A stretch of 60,000 nt of DNA. Origin: Hydractinia symbiolongicarpus. Taxonomy: Eukaryota > Cnidaria > Hydrozoa > Anthoathecata > Hydractiniidae. Below are positions 33,970 to 45,167 of the stretch, one piece after another. The position numbers and the translations under genes are program-made. The DNA lies in the NCBI RefSeq assembly GCF_029227915.1, contig NC_079882.1, positions 5,272,001-5,332,000 on the forward strand, written 5' to 3'. The notes beneath the pieces were generated by a model. The model was not told where the DNA came from, made no database searches, and saw only the letters and a program-made list of their open reading frames with translations. The number at the start of each line of letters is the position of its first letter. Position 1 is the first letter of the stretch.

Positions 33970-34093
33970 CTAGACGTTAAACCGTCAAAAAATCCACGGG
34001 GTCGCCCGTCCTTTATGTATCACATTTCGTGTTTCCATAACAAAAAGACAAACAGACGCTCGAACAGACAAACGACAGCTATTATTAAAGAGG
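33970..34093 (-). mobile_element. Solo Helitron-like element, 124 bp
   Basis: The minus strand runs CTCTTTAATAATAGCTGT ... ACACGAAATGTGATACATAAAGGACGGGCGACCCCGTGGA ... CTAG in pieces that match the first unit of both arrays. Its length is the same 124 bp. The 3' hairpin has mutated (ATTTTTTGACGG instead of ATTTTTCCACGG). Confidence 0.75.
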
Positions 34094-34203
34094 TAACACA
34101 ACATAATAATACTCTTCAAAATGCCAATAAGATCATCCCCGTCGTGATGGCGATTTACCAATTCTTCATTATGTGTAAAAGAATATTATCTCTATTCTCC
34201 AAT

Positions 34204-34458
34204 ACTGATTTTTTTTACTGTAACATTTGATATTTGAGAAGATGTCCGCGATTACACAATAGACTTATTTTGGGAATTTGTACCGACGAGACTTTAGTCG
34301 ATCATGTCCCATTAGACCTTTCGTCATTATTAGACTTTTTTCTTGAAGCTGATGAACAGAATCGTTGGAAAACGGAAACGTGGAGTTGGACGGGTTCAAG
34401 CAATTTTTTTGCTTTTTCGGAAAGTAAAAGACTGCTAAAACCTTGGATAAACCTTTGA
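34204..34458 (+). pseudogene. Possible fragment of a transposon-associated protein
   Basis: The plus frame holds VDHVPLDLSSLLDFFLEADE, which recalls a short GHVP-x-x-LS-x-x-L-x-x-FL pattern I associate with repeated cnidarian hypothetical proteins. It stops soon after and no splice partner was found. Weak call. Confidence 0.25.
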
Positions 34459-36770
34459 ATTCTTCGAACTTACACACATGAATTTGAGAAATTTAGTCTT
34501 TAAAAGTAAACAAATTATCTAAAAGTAAAAGAAACGCATTGTGTATTGTATTGTAACTATCCTTCTGGTCTGCTTGTTACTTTTTTTCTAATAAGCACCG
34601 CTTTTCTAAGTTCTCCGCCTTCAAATGTTAGAGGCGGCGCTAATCGGAAGAAATACAGTAATAAATTCGCGAAAGTGTAGAACATACTCGTTGGTTTACC
34701 TATTATTTTTAATATCTAGCTGTCTACACATATGTATGATTTTGCACTTTCACATAAAAAAACACAAAATAGTTTATAAAACGAAAAAAATGACAACTTA
34801 CTAACCGGTTTTGTGCTTCACTGAAATTTAACTCGCTTAATAATTCATCTGGCTAAGTACATATTCTTTATTAATTTCGTACTCCTTAGTTGCAATAAAT
34901 GAGGCGGACTATACATGGGTGGTACTTAGTCGTCATGTGATCAGCCAGGGCTCTTCAAGTTCTATTCCAAGTTTAAAACCTGGGAACTAGGATGTTAATT
35001 CTACAACGGTGACTGTTACCCTCTCTGATTACGTGGAATTTTTGACGGGTCTTCGGTTAGGTTCTTATTTTTTGATGCAATATTTTTCCTGAACTGACAT
35101 CACAAAAAATGTTGTAAGTTGTAAGTAAAGAAGTCTCCGAGAGTCTAGAGCCCAGGTGGTCAGTATAAAGTAAAAACGACCAAAACAAGCATGGCTAACA
35201 TACAACAAAACAAATGCCATGTTTGCAGGGCAGGGGACACTGAGATATATAATATAAACTCTACACAATCGATATATGCATAATATATTCTACAACATAA
35301 GTGCGGTGGAAAAGTTCACTTCAACAAACCAACAGTAAAAAGAAGTTCAATTTTAAACATTATCATAATAGGGCTATTCATTACCAATATGTTCTCATTT
35401 TTTCCCTTGTGTTCATTAGACATATCTTGAACCCTGGTTAGAGTAATGAATAGAATCATCCCTTTCGACGAATGCAGTTGGAGTGCCAACCCTTGGGTTT
35501 AGAAGCAGATGGGACCGCTTTAGGGGATTTTCAAAATTTAACACTTTGTAATAAATTTTACGAAAGTATGCCACGTGATGACACAAGAATAGACAGAGAG
35601 TTTTTTTAAACGTTGACAATATTTGAATTTTTTTGAAAATTATTTAGTCTACCATGTTTGAGAAAAACTGTATATCAATATGTATGAACGTATATTTAGG
35701 CCACATGAAACACAGTAAATTGTTTTTTTAGCCAAACAAATAAATCAACCGTAAAAAATGCTATTTCGGTAGTCAAAAGCAGATTTATCGTCCGTTAACA
35801 TTTCGCTTTTTCTTTGTTACATAGGACCAAAGAGATAATTCGAAGTCATTCTACATAGGACCAAAGAGATAATTCGAAGTTGTTCTACATAGGACCAAAG
35901 AGATAATTCGATAATTTTACAAAGGACCTCGTCCAATAACAACAATGGTAACTTTATTAAATCTTAGAAATAAATATTAAACTCGTATTTACATAAGACT
36001 TTCAAACATTCTTTATGCATATAACGCATAAGACGTATTCACGGCATAATTATTCTACTTAAAGTTCTTCCACATTGGTATTCACGCGGAATCTTTATAT
36101 TTAAAACAAAACTACACAACATTCAGTTACAAAATCCATTTTCTCAGAAAACTTAACATATATTTTTGAGTTTTTATTTTTCGCATAAAAGAGCTTAAAA
36201 AAAGTTCAAGACTAGTGAGTCAAAATTATACAAACACACATTCCTATAATCCTTAAACATTTTTATATATTATAAGGTATATTTATATATATTTAAATTC
36301 TCCCTTCCCTCTCCAAACTGTTGCGGCAGGTGTCACCTACTGAACTGCTACACTAGATTCGTACTGAGTTCCCTGCTCAAAAGGTTTCTGACTTTTCCCA
36401 AAATGGTGTAATAAAATGACTGTTTGATTTTAGCAAGACAAGGTGAAAAGATCGAGCAAAGCTTTTTAACTATATTTTTTTTTTACTATAAGGCAAGGCT
36501 TAGCCAAGTTTTCACTCGACTATAAGTTTTCCACAAAAACTGAACAAAGGATCGTAAATATTCTTTCGCAGATTTTTAGAGCTTTAGTTTTTTGCCTGAA
36601 CACGTCCCCTTGTCAAAAAAAATCTTATTTTACAATCAAGATTTAATAGAAACAAAACAAGGTGGGAATATTTCGTTTACGCAGTTGGTTAGCCCTAACA
36701 GTCTCATTACAAACCATCTCTATTTTAAAAAATAATAATAATATTCTTCAATTTCAATCTTTAAAAACAT
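34459..36770. other. Intergenic, no gene recognised
   Basis: AT-rich, with a small tandem repeat at 35819-35915 and no supported exon. Confidence 0.5.
35819..35915. repeat. Three copies of a 34-bp tandem repeat
   Basis: ATAGGACCAAAGAGATAATT starts at 35821, 35855 and 35889 with period 34. The third copy degenerates after CGATAATTTTAC. Confidence 0.9.
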
Positions 36771-37418
36771 CTAATCTGGTTTGTATATGGGTTGTTTAGG
36801 TCGAAATTCGATTAGCAACACCTAAAAAATATACGAAATGAAATGAAATATAATAAAACATATGACGCAACAAATAGAAATTTATCGCACAGGAAGGCGT
36901 GAGGCGTGATAGGGCGTAGGTAAAAATTAGGAAGAACGTTTGGTTTATAAATTTTCGATACTTACGTATTCCATCATGTTACTTGACATCATCATTTGCT
37001 TCTGTAGTCTCAGGTGTAAACTCAGCTGTAAGATATAAGGGTACATACACACATTTAAAACTCATAAATCTCACCTCAAGCAGTAATATTTGCATTCACA
37101 AACTTGATGCTATTTTTATTGCACAAGTATAAAACAAGCAGATATAAATGATATCATTGTCTGTTTAAAAACATCCCCCAGCCTTTATGCAAAATATGTT
37201 CCACTAAAACCAATGAGAAAACTTTTACGTATTGCGTTCATACATTTGCTTGTTTGTTTATTTAAAACATTTGATTATTTATATTATATTTTATTTTTTT
37301 GTTAATCATTATGTTGTTCCTTTTTACGTAGCACCAAAAAAATCCAAATTAATCTAATTATCGTACTCAAACATAGGCGAAATGATCTTTCCTAGTTAAG
37401 AGTAAATAAAAATCATAA

Positions 37419-37449
<31 letters not shown>

Positions 37450-40400
37450 AATTTACCTTGTGATATAAGTTTTGATTTTCGGAATCTATAATTTTCTCTA
37501 GAGTATGCTTTGTCTAAAAAATAAAAAATATATATCACAGATTCAGGGTCCTTGGTGAAAATAACTAATTCTGAAAGATGTATATAAATACATTGATTTA
37601 AGGGGATAAAACTTTGTGTTGGTTTGTTTACTCAAGTTTCACTTTTAATGCAAGTGGATAGAATTTTGCGAAAAGACAAGAACAAGAGGAAATCCATAAA
37701 ATAATAGGACAGTACAACTTTTGTATACTTTCTTCCTAATGAGAATAGTATACTTACACGTTTATTTAAAAAGACAACTGGCCACATAGACATTCCCATG
37801 GTGCAACAGCAACATATGCAACCACACAGCAGCCATCGTATATTTGTGGGTAGTGTTCTCCCAAGCACTTTATTTATTCTTGCCAAGGTAGAATTGAATT
37901 CTTCAGGTGCCAACTAAAAATTAATGTCATAATCCATGTATAAATCAGTGTGTGAGGCTCTGGTACACCCTAAAACTTTTGCTTTCCTTCATGGAAGGAA
38001 CTCTTACGAGGAGTAAGCTTGCAAATACGTTATTGTACTAATTTTTGTGCTTATATTTCCAGGTGTACTATTTTTGCTTCCACACATTTCGCAAAATAAC
38101 TTTTTTGCTCAAATGCATAAAATTAGTTTGATCTATAACTAGTACAAAATATTTATAAGTAGGGGCTTGCGAATGGATGGTTATTTATATTTTGTGATAT
38201 TCAAGTTTTGCAAACGTTTCTATTTAAAAGAAAGGAAAGACAAATTAAACAGAAGTAATTTTTATGAGAATAAGTTTTCGCAAATAAATATTTTTCTATA
38301 TATATTTTATATATAGAAATAAGCAATTAAAAGAAAAATGAAAATTTCTTATACCACATAAACAATTTTAACTTACCTTGCCCATCAATCCAGAAGGAAA
38401 TTCAGTTTCAAATTTGTTTGTCATACCAAACCTGAAATTAATGTCAAAATTTTGTGAACTTGTACATTAAAACAAAACCTTGTAAACAAAATATCCAACA
38501 CACTTGTGTGATATGAAAATCTGTTTTCTCTTTGTATTTTTGTATATGGTACCATTTCAGTAATGGTTTCTTAAATTGTTTAATAGGGCCCATGAAAACG
38601 CCCTGTTTTAGGGGCAACTCTCAAATTAATTTAGGAATGGAAGACGTTAAACTGATAATTTAAGGTGGGTGGTTTTTGCTGGTGACATATTTTTATAAAA
38701 ACAGGAGTATACAGTAAAACCTTTATGTAGCCAACACTGATAAAATTATTTGAAATTGTTTACCCAGGATAGCCTCTTCACTTTTTATTGGTACTGTTAT
38801 GCGAAGGGGTCCTTGTGCATTTAAAGCTTCATTTAGGCTAATAAAGCTGGTGCAAGCTACAGCAATTACTTGGCTAAACAGTGGCTTAAGATATCCATCC
38901 TATTCTTATGCTAAATCTAAGCAGTAAGTCTCTGGCATGACTCGGCTGACCTTCTGTACTAGCAACAAACTCTACCACAAGGCTGCCAGTCAGTAAAAGA
39001 TGAAGCTAAATGAACATTTAGCTCATGTTAATTGTGGTGACTGCAGTAACTTTTCTGTTGCCTTAAGATCAGATAAAGGGGCTTGGAGGGTTTAAGACAT
39101 CTTATACAAAAAACCTCACTTAGGATAATATTGGTCAATACATGATAGAAAGGTTGCCTCACCTACATACTTTTTTTTCCTATCTGGTATCAGACCTACA
39201 AGATGTCTGTTTATTAGGACAAGGCTATAAATACCTGTACATTGTCCATTTCAAATTTTTGATTTATAAACAATGGTAAGAGCTAAAAATCCCCAAAGCC
39301 CTCTCTTTACTATTAGTGATGCTGTGTAGGTTTTGCCAAACTAACAACACTTCTTTTACTTTTACGTGATGCCACTCTGGTCAACCGATGCAGAGTATCA
39401 TTGACTGGTCACCACATAACGTTCGTCATCGCAACCATTGTTAAAGACTGAGTGTTGCTGAGTGCAATTTATGGCTGGTTTGGACTAGCTTATCCCTCTA
39501 GCTGCACGGTTTCCTTGAAAAACTATCTGGCTAAGAACGTTATCAAGGTTTTTGTCCAGCAGTGAGAGCAAGAGTCAAGGCTAATTACCCCTTGGGCGTT
39601 TTACTGATGGGGATGTCAGGCTTACAAGTCAGTCGATAATTTTGGACAAATATATGCATGTGGTCTGTTTATTATATCACTACTTGATATTATTACTGTA
39701 TGCTATTATTAGTTTATGATATTATTACTTATATTTACAAATAGAAAAAGAATAATGAGATATGAGGATGTAATGCCGTGGGAGACACTCACAATGGAGT
39801 GCAGCCAAGATGCATGTCATTGTGAGTAAATCATACAATGCATATGCTGGGGTTATTACTGTCTTTGCCTTGGATAAGCATTTGGTGTAATTATCTGATA
39901 ATACATGTATCTGTCCTGCCCGTCCTTGTTTAATCTCATTGCCTGGCATCTCAGCCCATTCCCCAATATACAATTGATTCCAATGCAAATCCTTTGCGTT
40001 GTATAAATAAATTTATTTCAAAACACAATTTTCTCTACTCCTATGATGTATTATTACTAAGGAAACCAGATGATTAACTTGTTATTTAAAAGTTCCCGAT
40101 TTACATTAACCCTAGAAATGGTGTCTCTGTATCGAACATGGTCTACAAGTGGTCATATAGAGAAATTTTTAAAGTTCTTTGTTGTTTTTGTCAGTTACAA
40201 TATTTAACAATTTCAATGGATCACTCATTTCCGGCCAAAAAGCGGGCTATCATAATATAATCGTTTTCGGTCGTAGGTAAACAGCCTTGCCTTTGATGAA
40301 CATAAAAGCGGAGTTCACTGAATTGCTTTTAGAAAACAATAAATCAGGGACAAAACAAAGCAACAAAAAGAAATTGTATGTATATCTCTTTTACTAATGG

Positions 40401-41327
40401 TCACAAATTATGATAATTAATGTTTATTACACGCTTTTCCATTTATTAAAATGTAAATATGGCCCGGGTTATTGCATAACTTTTGCCAATTCTTCAAACG
40501 GGGGAGAGTGCCCAAAGTAACACTTTAGCAGCCCTGTAAATCCAAAGTACTAAAAGTCAGCACAATAGCGCCGACGTTTTGTTGGCCAAGGGTTGGCAAA
40601 GTTTTTCAGACCTACATTGAAAATGATGTTGGCAAAACAGATTTAGAGGCACTTAACAGGTCAACACATTATATTCTTCCTTACTCTGGGCATTTAAATT
40701 ACAAAATTTACCTCAAATAATTTCTTTTGCACACTTGTTATTCTTCCTATTCATTGACAACTTTGACTTTGTTTCCGTTAGAGCGGCAAAGTATATTTTT
40801 TAAGGTTTAAAATAATTTTAAATGCTGATTCTACATACGATTAAAATGGATGAGGGTTTTTTTTGGTCTACAAGAAACAATGTATATTAAAAACTTAACG
40901 TTAATTTTTTTCACATTCTTTGCTAATTCTTCACACAAAAAGCCCTTTCAGTAATTTAATGTCATTTCCAGCAAACTGGCACCTTTGTATGTAAAAAATT
41001 GTTCTGTACTTTACAGAACCTGGGTCCTCCAAAAACTATAGGAGAACTAAAAAAAATTAGCTTTTACAACATTTTCATTTAACTATTGTTTGCATAGTAT
41101 TATTTAGTTAACTATAACGGTTCTTATGGACTTGATGTATTAGGTATATCTATTAAGGTTTAGGAATTTTAATAATAAAATTAAAACTTAAGCTGGGACA
41201 GGTTAACTTGAACTTACAAGGTTAAATGCCCAACACCACTAATTTTTATCGGATCAGGAGTTCGAATAACATCGTTACTGCTTCCTTGGATAGGAGAAGC
41301 ATCTTCAATTGTGTCAATATTGGCCAT
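36771..41327 (-). CDS. CHIC2: Cysteine-rich hydrophobic domain protein, CHIC1/2 orthologue (162 aa)
   Basis: Six exons join in phase: 41327-41218, 38431-38377, 37913-37758, 37513-37457, 37025-36966 and 36821-36771 (489 nt, 162 residues; vertebrate CHIC2 is about 165). The hallmark is RWLLCGCICCCCTMGMSMWP in exon 3, the cysteine string that is palmitoylated to anchor CHIC proteins to the plasma membrane and vesicles. Other conserved pieces are VGHLTL-FGMTNKFE, KLAPEEF, the LEKIIDSEN-LYHK helix, NMMEY, and a C-terminal LIEFRPKQPIYKPD. CHIC proteins are linked to exocytic vesicle traffic. The gene is divergent from OFD1, 3.8 kb away. The symbol marks family identity; CHIC1 and CHIC2 split within vertebrates. 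Intron 1 (2.8 kb) is the longest. Confidence 0.93.
37419..37445. repeat. Poly(A) run of about 26 bases
   Basis: Uninterrupted A on the plus strand, in CHIC intron 4 only a few bases from the exon 4 donor. Confidence 0.9.
38432..41217. other. Intron 1 of the CHIC gene
   Basis: 2.8 kb. The part from 38700 to 39700 is less AT-rich than its surroundings and may be an old transposon, but I could read no protein motif in it. Confidence 0.5.
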
Positions 41328-44242
41328 TTGAGTAAGCCATGTGGTGAAATTAACTAAATATAAAACACATTATTTGGAAACAACGGACTTTTTACTCCAC
41401 TTCATCGGCTGCTTTTTATCTCGAGCTTTCAATTTCCTGATGTAAATCAATTGGCAATCACACTAAAACACTTTGCTGCCAAACAGCGTTGATAATAACA
41501 TATTAGTATGTTGTCTAACTCGACGTATAATAACAAATATAGGGCAAAATATTTCGCTGGATTTAATTTTTTTTATTCAAAATATGGCGCAAAATTGCAA
41601 AAACAAAAGTAAATACTTGGACTTTAGAAGATACTGTAGCTAGCTATATTTCGTGAACTGTTCCCTCTAAGCCTCATTTTCTCTTTTCTCGTCATCGTTT
41701 GCATTTAGAAAATCTTTATTTTTCATGCGTGCAAATGTTTAGTTAGAAGAGAATTAATATCCCCTTTCATATTACTCTGGCTAGCTTGCTACATAAATGA
41801 AGTATGTAGCTATGATCTATTGTTAAAACATAGCTAGTAAAGGATTCTTTTAGATTTTTTTTTATTAATCTAGCTTTAGCTAAGTTTATGTATTTATCTT
41901 TAAAGTTCCAGTTACCTACTCGTCCAATGTGTAGGAAAAAAAATTGTGCTTGTTTGGCTTCCTTTTTTTTATCAGAGTTGCAATTATATATATGCTGTTC
42001 TGGCCAATCTTGAAACGCTGTCTTAAGACTGGCCAGACCAATCTTCCGACAGTGACAAATGGGTGGCCAGTCTAAAGACTGAACTGCCCAATCTATGGAG
42101 ATACATGCCCAATCTTAAAACAATTGTGGAAGACACAATAAAATTTTTAGACTACCTCTTAAAAGGAACTTTAAATTGACACTTTTCTTGGAAAATCAAA
42201 AGGCTACTTAGCCATATTAGCTAGCTGGCTATAGTTTGCTAGCTGGCTAAACATCTCCTCCAATGAAATTACCAGCTATAGCTAACTAATAATATGGTTA
42301 AATTTTATTTTTAAAATTTAGCCACTACAAGCTGTATATAAATGCTAAATGTATAACACATGCTCTACAGGTACCTAGCTAGCTACGATTTTTACTCTAC
42401 TGTGTCCAAAAACTGGCCAGGTCAATATATTATATGTTTGCATCCTAAACTCTTTGCAAAAATTAGTATTTTGGTCGGTCAGTTAAATTTTTTCACAGGA
42501 TTTTCTGATCAGGAAAAGTAAATAAGAAGGGGAATTTTCAGAACCTTAAAATGAGCTCACCCTTACTTTACAGCCTTTTCTTCTTATTATAAGCTGAATG
42601 ATGGCCCTTCAAGATGTTGTCAGTAGGGGAAACAAAAAGGGTGCCACTAAAAACTGATTGTAAAAATACAAATCAAAAGAAAGCAATGTTGTGGTTGTGT
42701 TCGGACAGATGCAAAGATATTACCATAGCATTTGTGGACCAGTAATTTTTTTTTTTTTTTTTGGGGGGGGGAGGGGTTGTTTTGACTCACTGACCTAGGT
42801 TTTTAATTTTGTAAGTAACTTGGTCCTCTCATGCAAATATAACATATTTCCGATAGCAGCCTTATTATACCTCATGCCAAGTTGTTCTCAGTCCACCTTG
42901 TTCTTTGGCCCAAGAACTATTAGGCTAATAGAAATTATATAAGTTTCCCATCAACAGCCTATTTTAAAAAATGATGCAGGAAATTTTCATTATTTATTAT
43001 TTTATATGCCTTTTTCGGAACTATGGCATCGGCATGCAGGAAAAAAGTGGCAGACGTTAGATAAAGTTAGATTTTTTCAGTTTATTTTTTACATGATGGT
43101 GTTGCTAGGAATTTACATGGACATAACTAAAACAAAAGGCATTAATCTACACTTGGTAAGCCTTGAAAACCTCAATGTTTTCACGAGAAAAATTCTTAAA
43201 AAAGTCCTGACTTCAGTAAGATCTTTCATCCTACCTTGCAGATGCCAGAGTTGAAAGAGCTTATATTTTTCAAAATTAAAGAAATAATGTCACATAGTAA
43301 TTTATCTATATACTATAACCATTTCCATTCCACAAGTAAATATGTTTTCCTGATTCTTTTTTCTTTGACAATCTTTTCTAAATAATATTTTTTCTTTGAC
43401 TGCATTTTATATGAATTATTATATTTAAAAGTTTGTTCACATTCACAGTGTTAAGTCACTTTCACCCCTTCATTTATTTTTCCTTCCCCTCCCCCTCATT
43501 TTCACGTTACTTTTAAATCTGCAGTCTCACAGCAAATTTAATATAGATAAGCAGACAAAAAAATTAATGATTAATATAGATATTATCATTTCATGAACAA
43601 GCCAGTTTACGTTTGACAGCTAAAGCTGTCATCGATGGGCAATGATCGTAATCATCTTTAGCTGTTTATTAGTTGAGGAGATAATAGAGGGTCACAATCA
43701 ACCAATTAGATCAGAGCAATTTAAGTAATTAACTTTTTCACGGACCCAAATGGAAGAAATAGATTGATTAGAATCTTTTCTTTTTCTAAATGTTCGCTTA
43801 ATGTTACGTTTAGTAACGATTTTTAGTAACGATTTAGATGTTACTAAAACGTTGCTAAAATGTTACATTTTATTTTTTCTTTAGAATATTTAATGCTTAT
43901 TTCAAGCTACACAGACCCAATTAAGGTCTGTACTATACCAGACAACGCCCTGCAACATCCAACAGCCCACATGTACCACAAAAAAATTTATATTTTTAAT
44001 CAGCTAATGAGTTTATAGGCTATTAAACTTTGCTTTCCATCATTGTTTTAAATATTCTTATCCTTTTTAAACATACCCTGTGAATTCCAGTGGAAAACCC
44101 ACTTGAATTTAAATGTGAATACATATTTCCCTCTGTATATTATCCTTGTTCGCCTGTTACTATTATTATTAAAAACACAACTTAGGGATCCGAAATAAAG
44201 CAACAGTGCAACCACTTTGAGAAGACACTATGCTATAGAAGA
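41328..44242. other. CHIC/OFD1 intergenic space
   Basis: Contains short GGCCAGTCTAAAGACTG-type palindromic pieces at 42000-42120, many TAGCTAGC stretches (41760-42390) and a T17-G8 run near 42748-42773. No gene recognised. Confidence 0.5.
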
Positions 44243-45006
44243 TACAGTACTGTGAAAAGGCTTGTTAACATCGTGTTCGTGTAACGAGCGTGGTGCACAC
44301 GAACTACGATAAAATTGTGGTCTTTATGTATAACAAACTTTCAAACATTCTATCCTGGCCACCACGCTAATATTATTATCTCCACGAACGGTCGTGTGTC
44401 CCACGAATATTTTCGCGAGCTCCACGATTTTTGTTGCCGGTATAATTTAGTTTTTTTAAGCATATTCGTAGTTTTTGCTTGGTGTATACTTTTTCGTCAT
44501 GGATACGATTGTATTTTTACAAAATGTCATTTGTCTAGAAAAGTTAATTTTTTCTGTAGCGATAGAAATGTTTTTTAAGATCGCATTTTAAAAGTTTATA
44601 AACGAAAAGCGGCGATGGAAATGTTTTTTGAGATCGCATTTTAAAAGTTTATAAACGAAAAGCAGCGATAGAAATGTTTTTTACGTTGAATTGTGATTCA
44701 CGAACGATTAAAATCTATTGTATAGCTAGCTTTATGACTACGAATTAAAACAACAAATGTTAATTTATTTTTTTCCATCGGTTTTGATTTAATTGATAAA
44801 CTAATACGGTCTTTGTTGTTTTACAATAAAATTTATCTATCGTGGACGCCACGGTGTAATTTTTAATTTTTGTTTGTGTAGTCCACCAAACATGATCGTG
44901 AGTTCCATGATTGTTAAAAAAATACGCATCGTGGGCTATCGTGGTTCTTGCATAACATGAAATAAACACGAACCACGATGTTAACAAACCTTTTCACAGT
45001 ACTGTA
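44243..45006. mobile_element. 764-bp TA-flanked MITE with 38-bp inverted ends
   Basis: TACAGTACTGTGAAAAGG at 44243 matches the complement of the right end (CCTTTTCACAGTACTGTA ending 45006). Pairing continues for about 38 bases through TTGTTAACATCGTG. The terminal TA could be a Tc1/mariner-type target duplication. The interior is rich in CCACGA/TCGTGG motifs in both orientations and holds a 53-bp tandem duplication (GATCGCATTTTAAAAG at 44579 and 44632). No transposase. It ends 160 bp before the OFD1 start codon. Confidence 0.8.
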
Positions 45007-45167
45007 GTATTTACATGTAGTCTCCATCCTTGCCATATGTTATTGTTAGCATGCCATGTGGTAACAGTACTATGTATCCTTTCCCCCAGAAAAGTTTTAT
45101 GTAAGAGGAACCATTATGTAGGTTGTTACTTTTGTTAATATGTGAATTATTTGTTTAGAATTTTATT

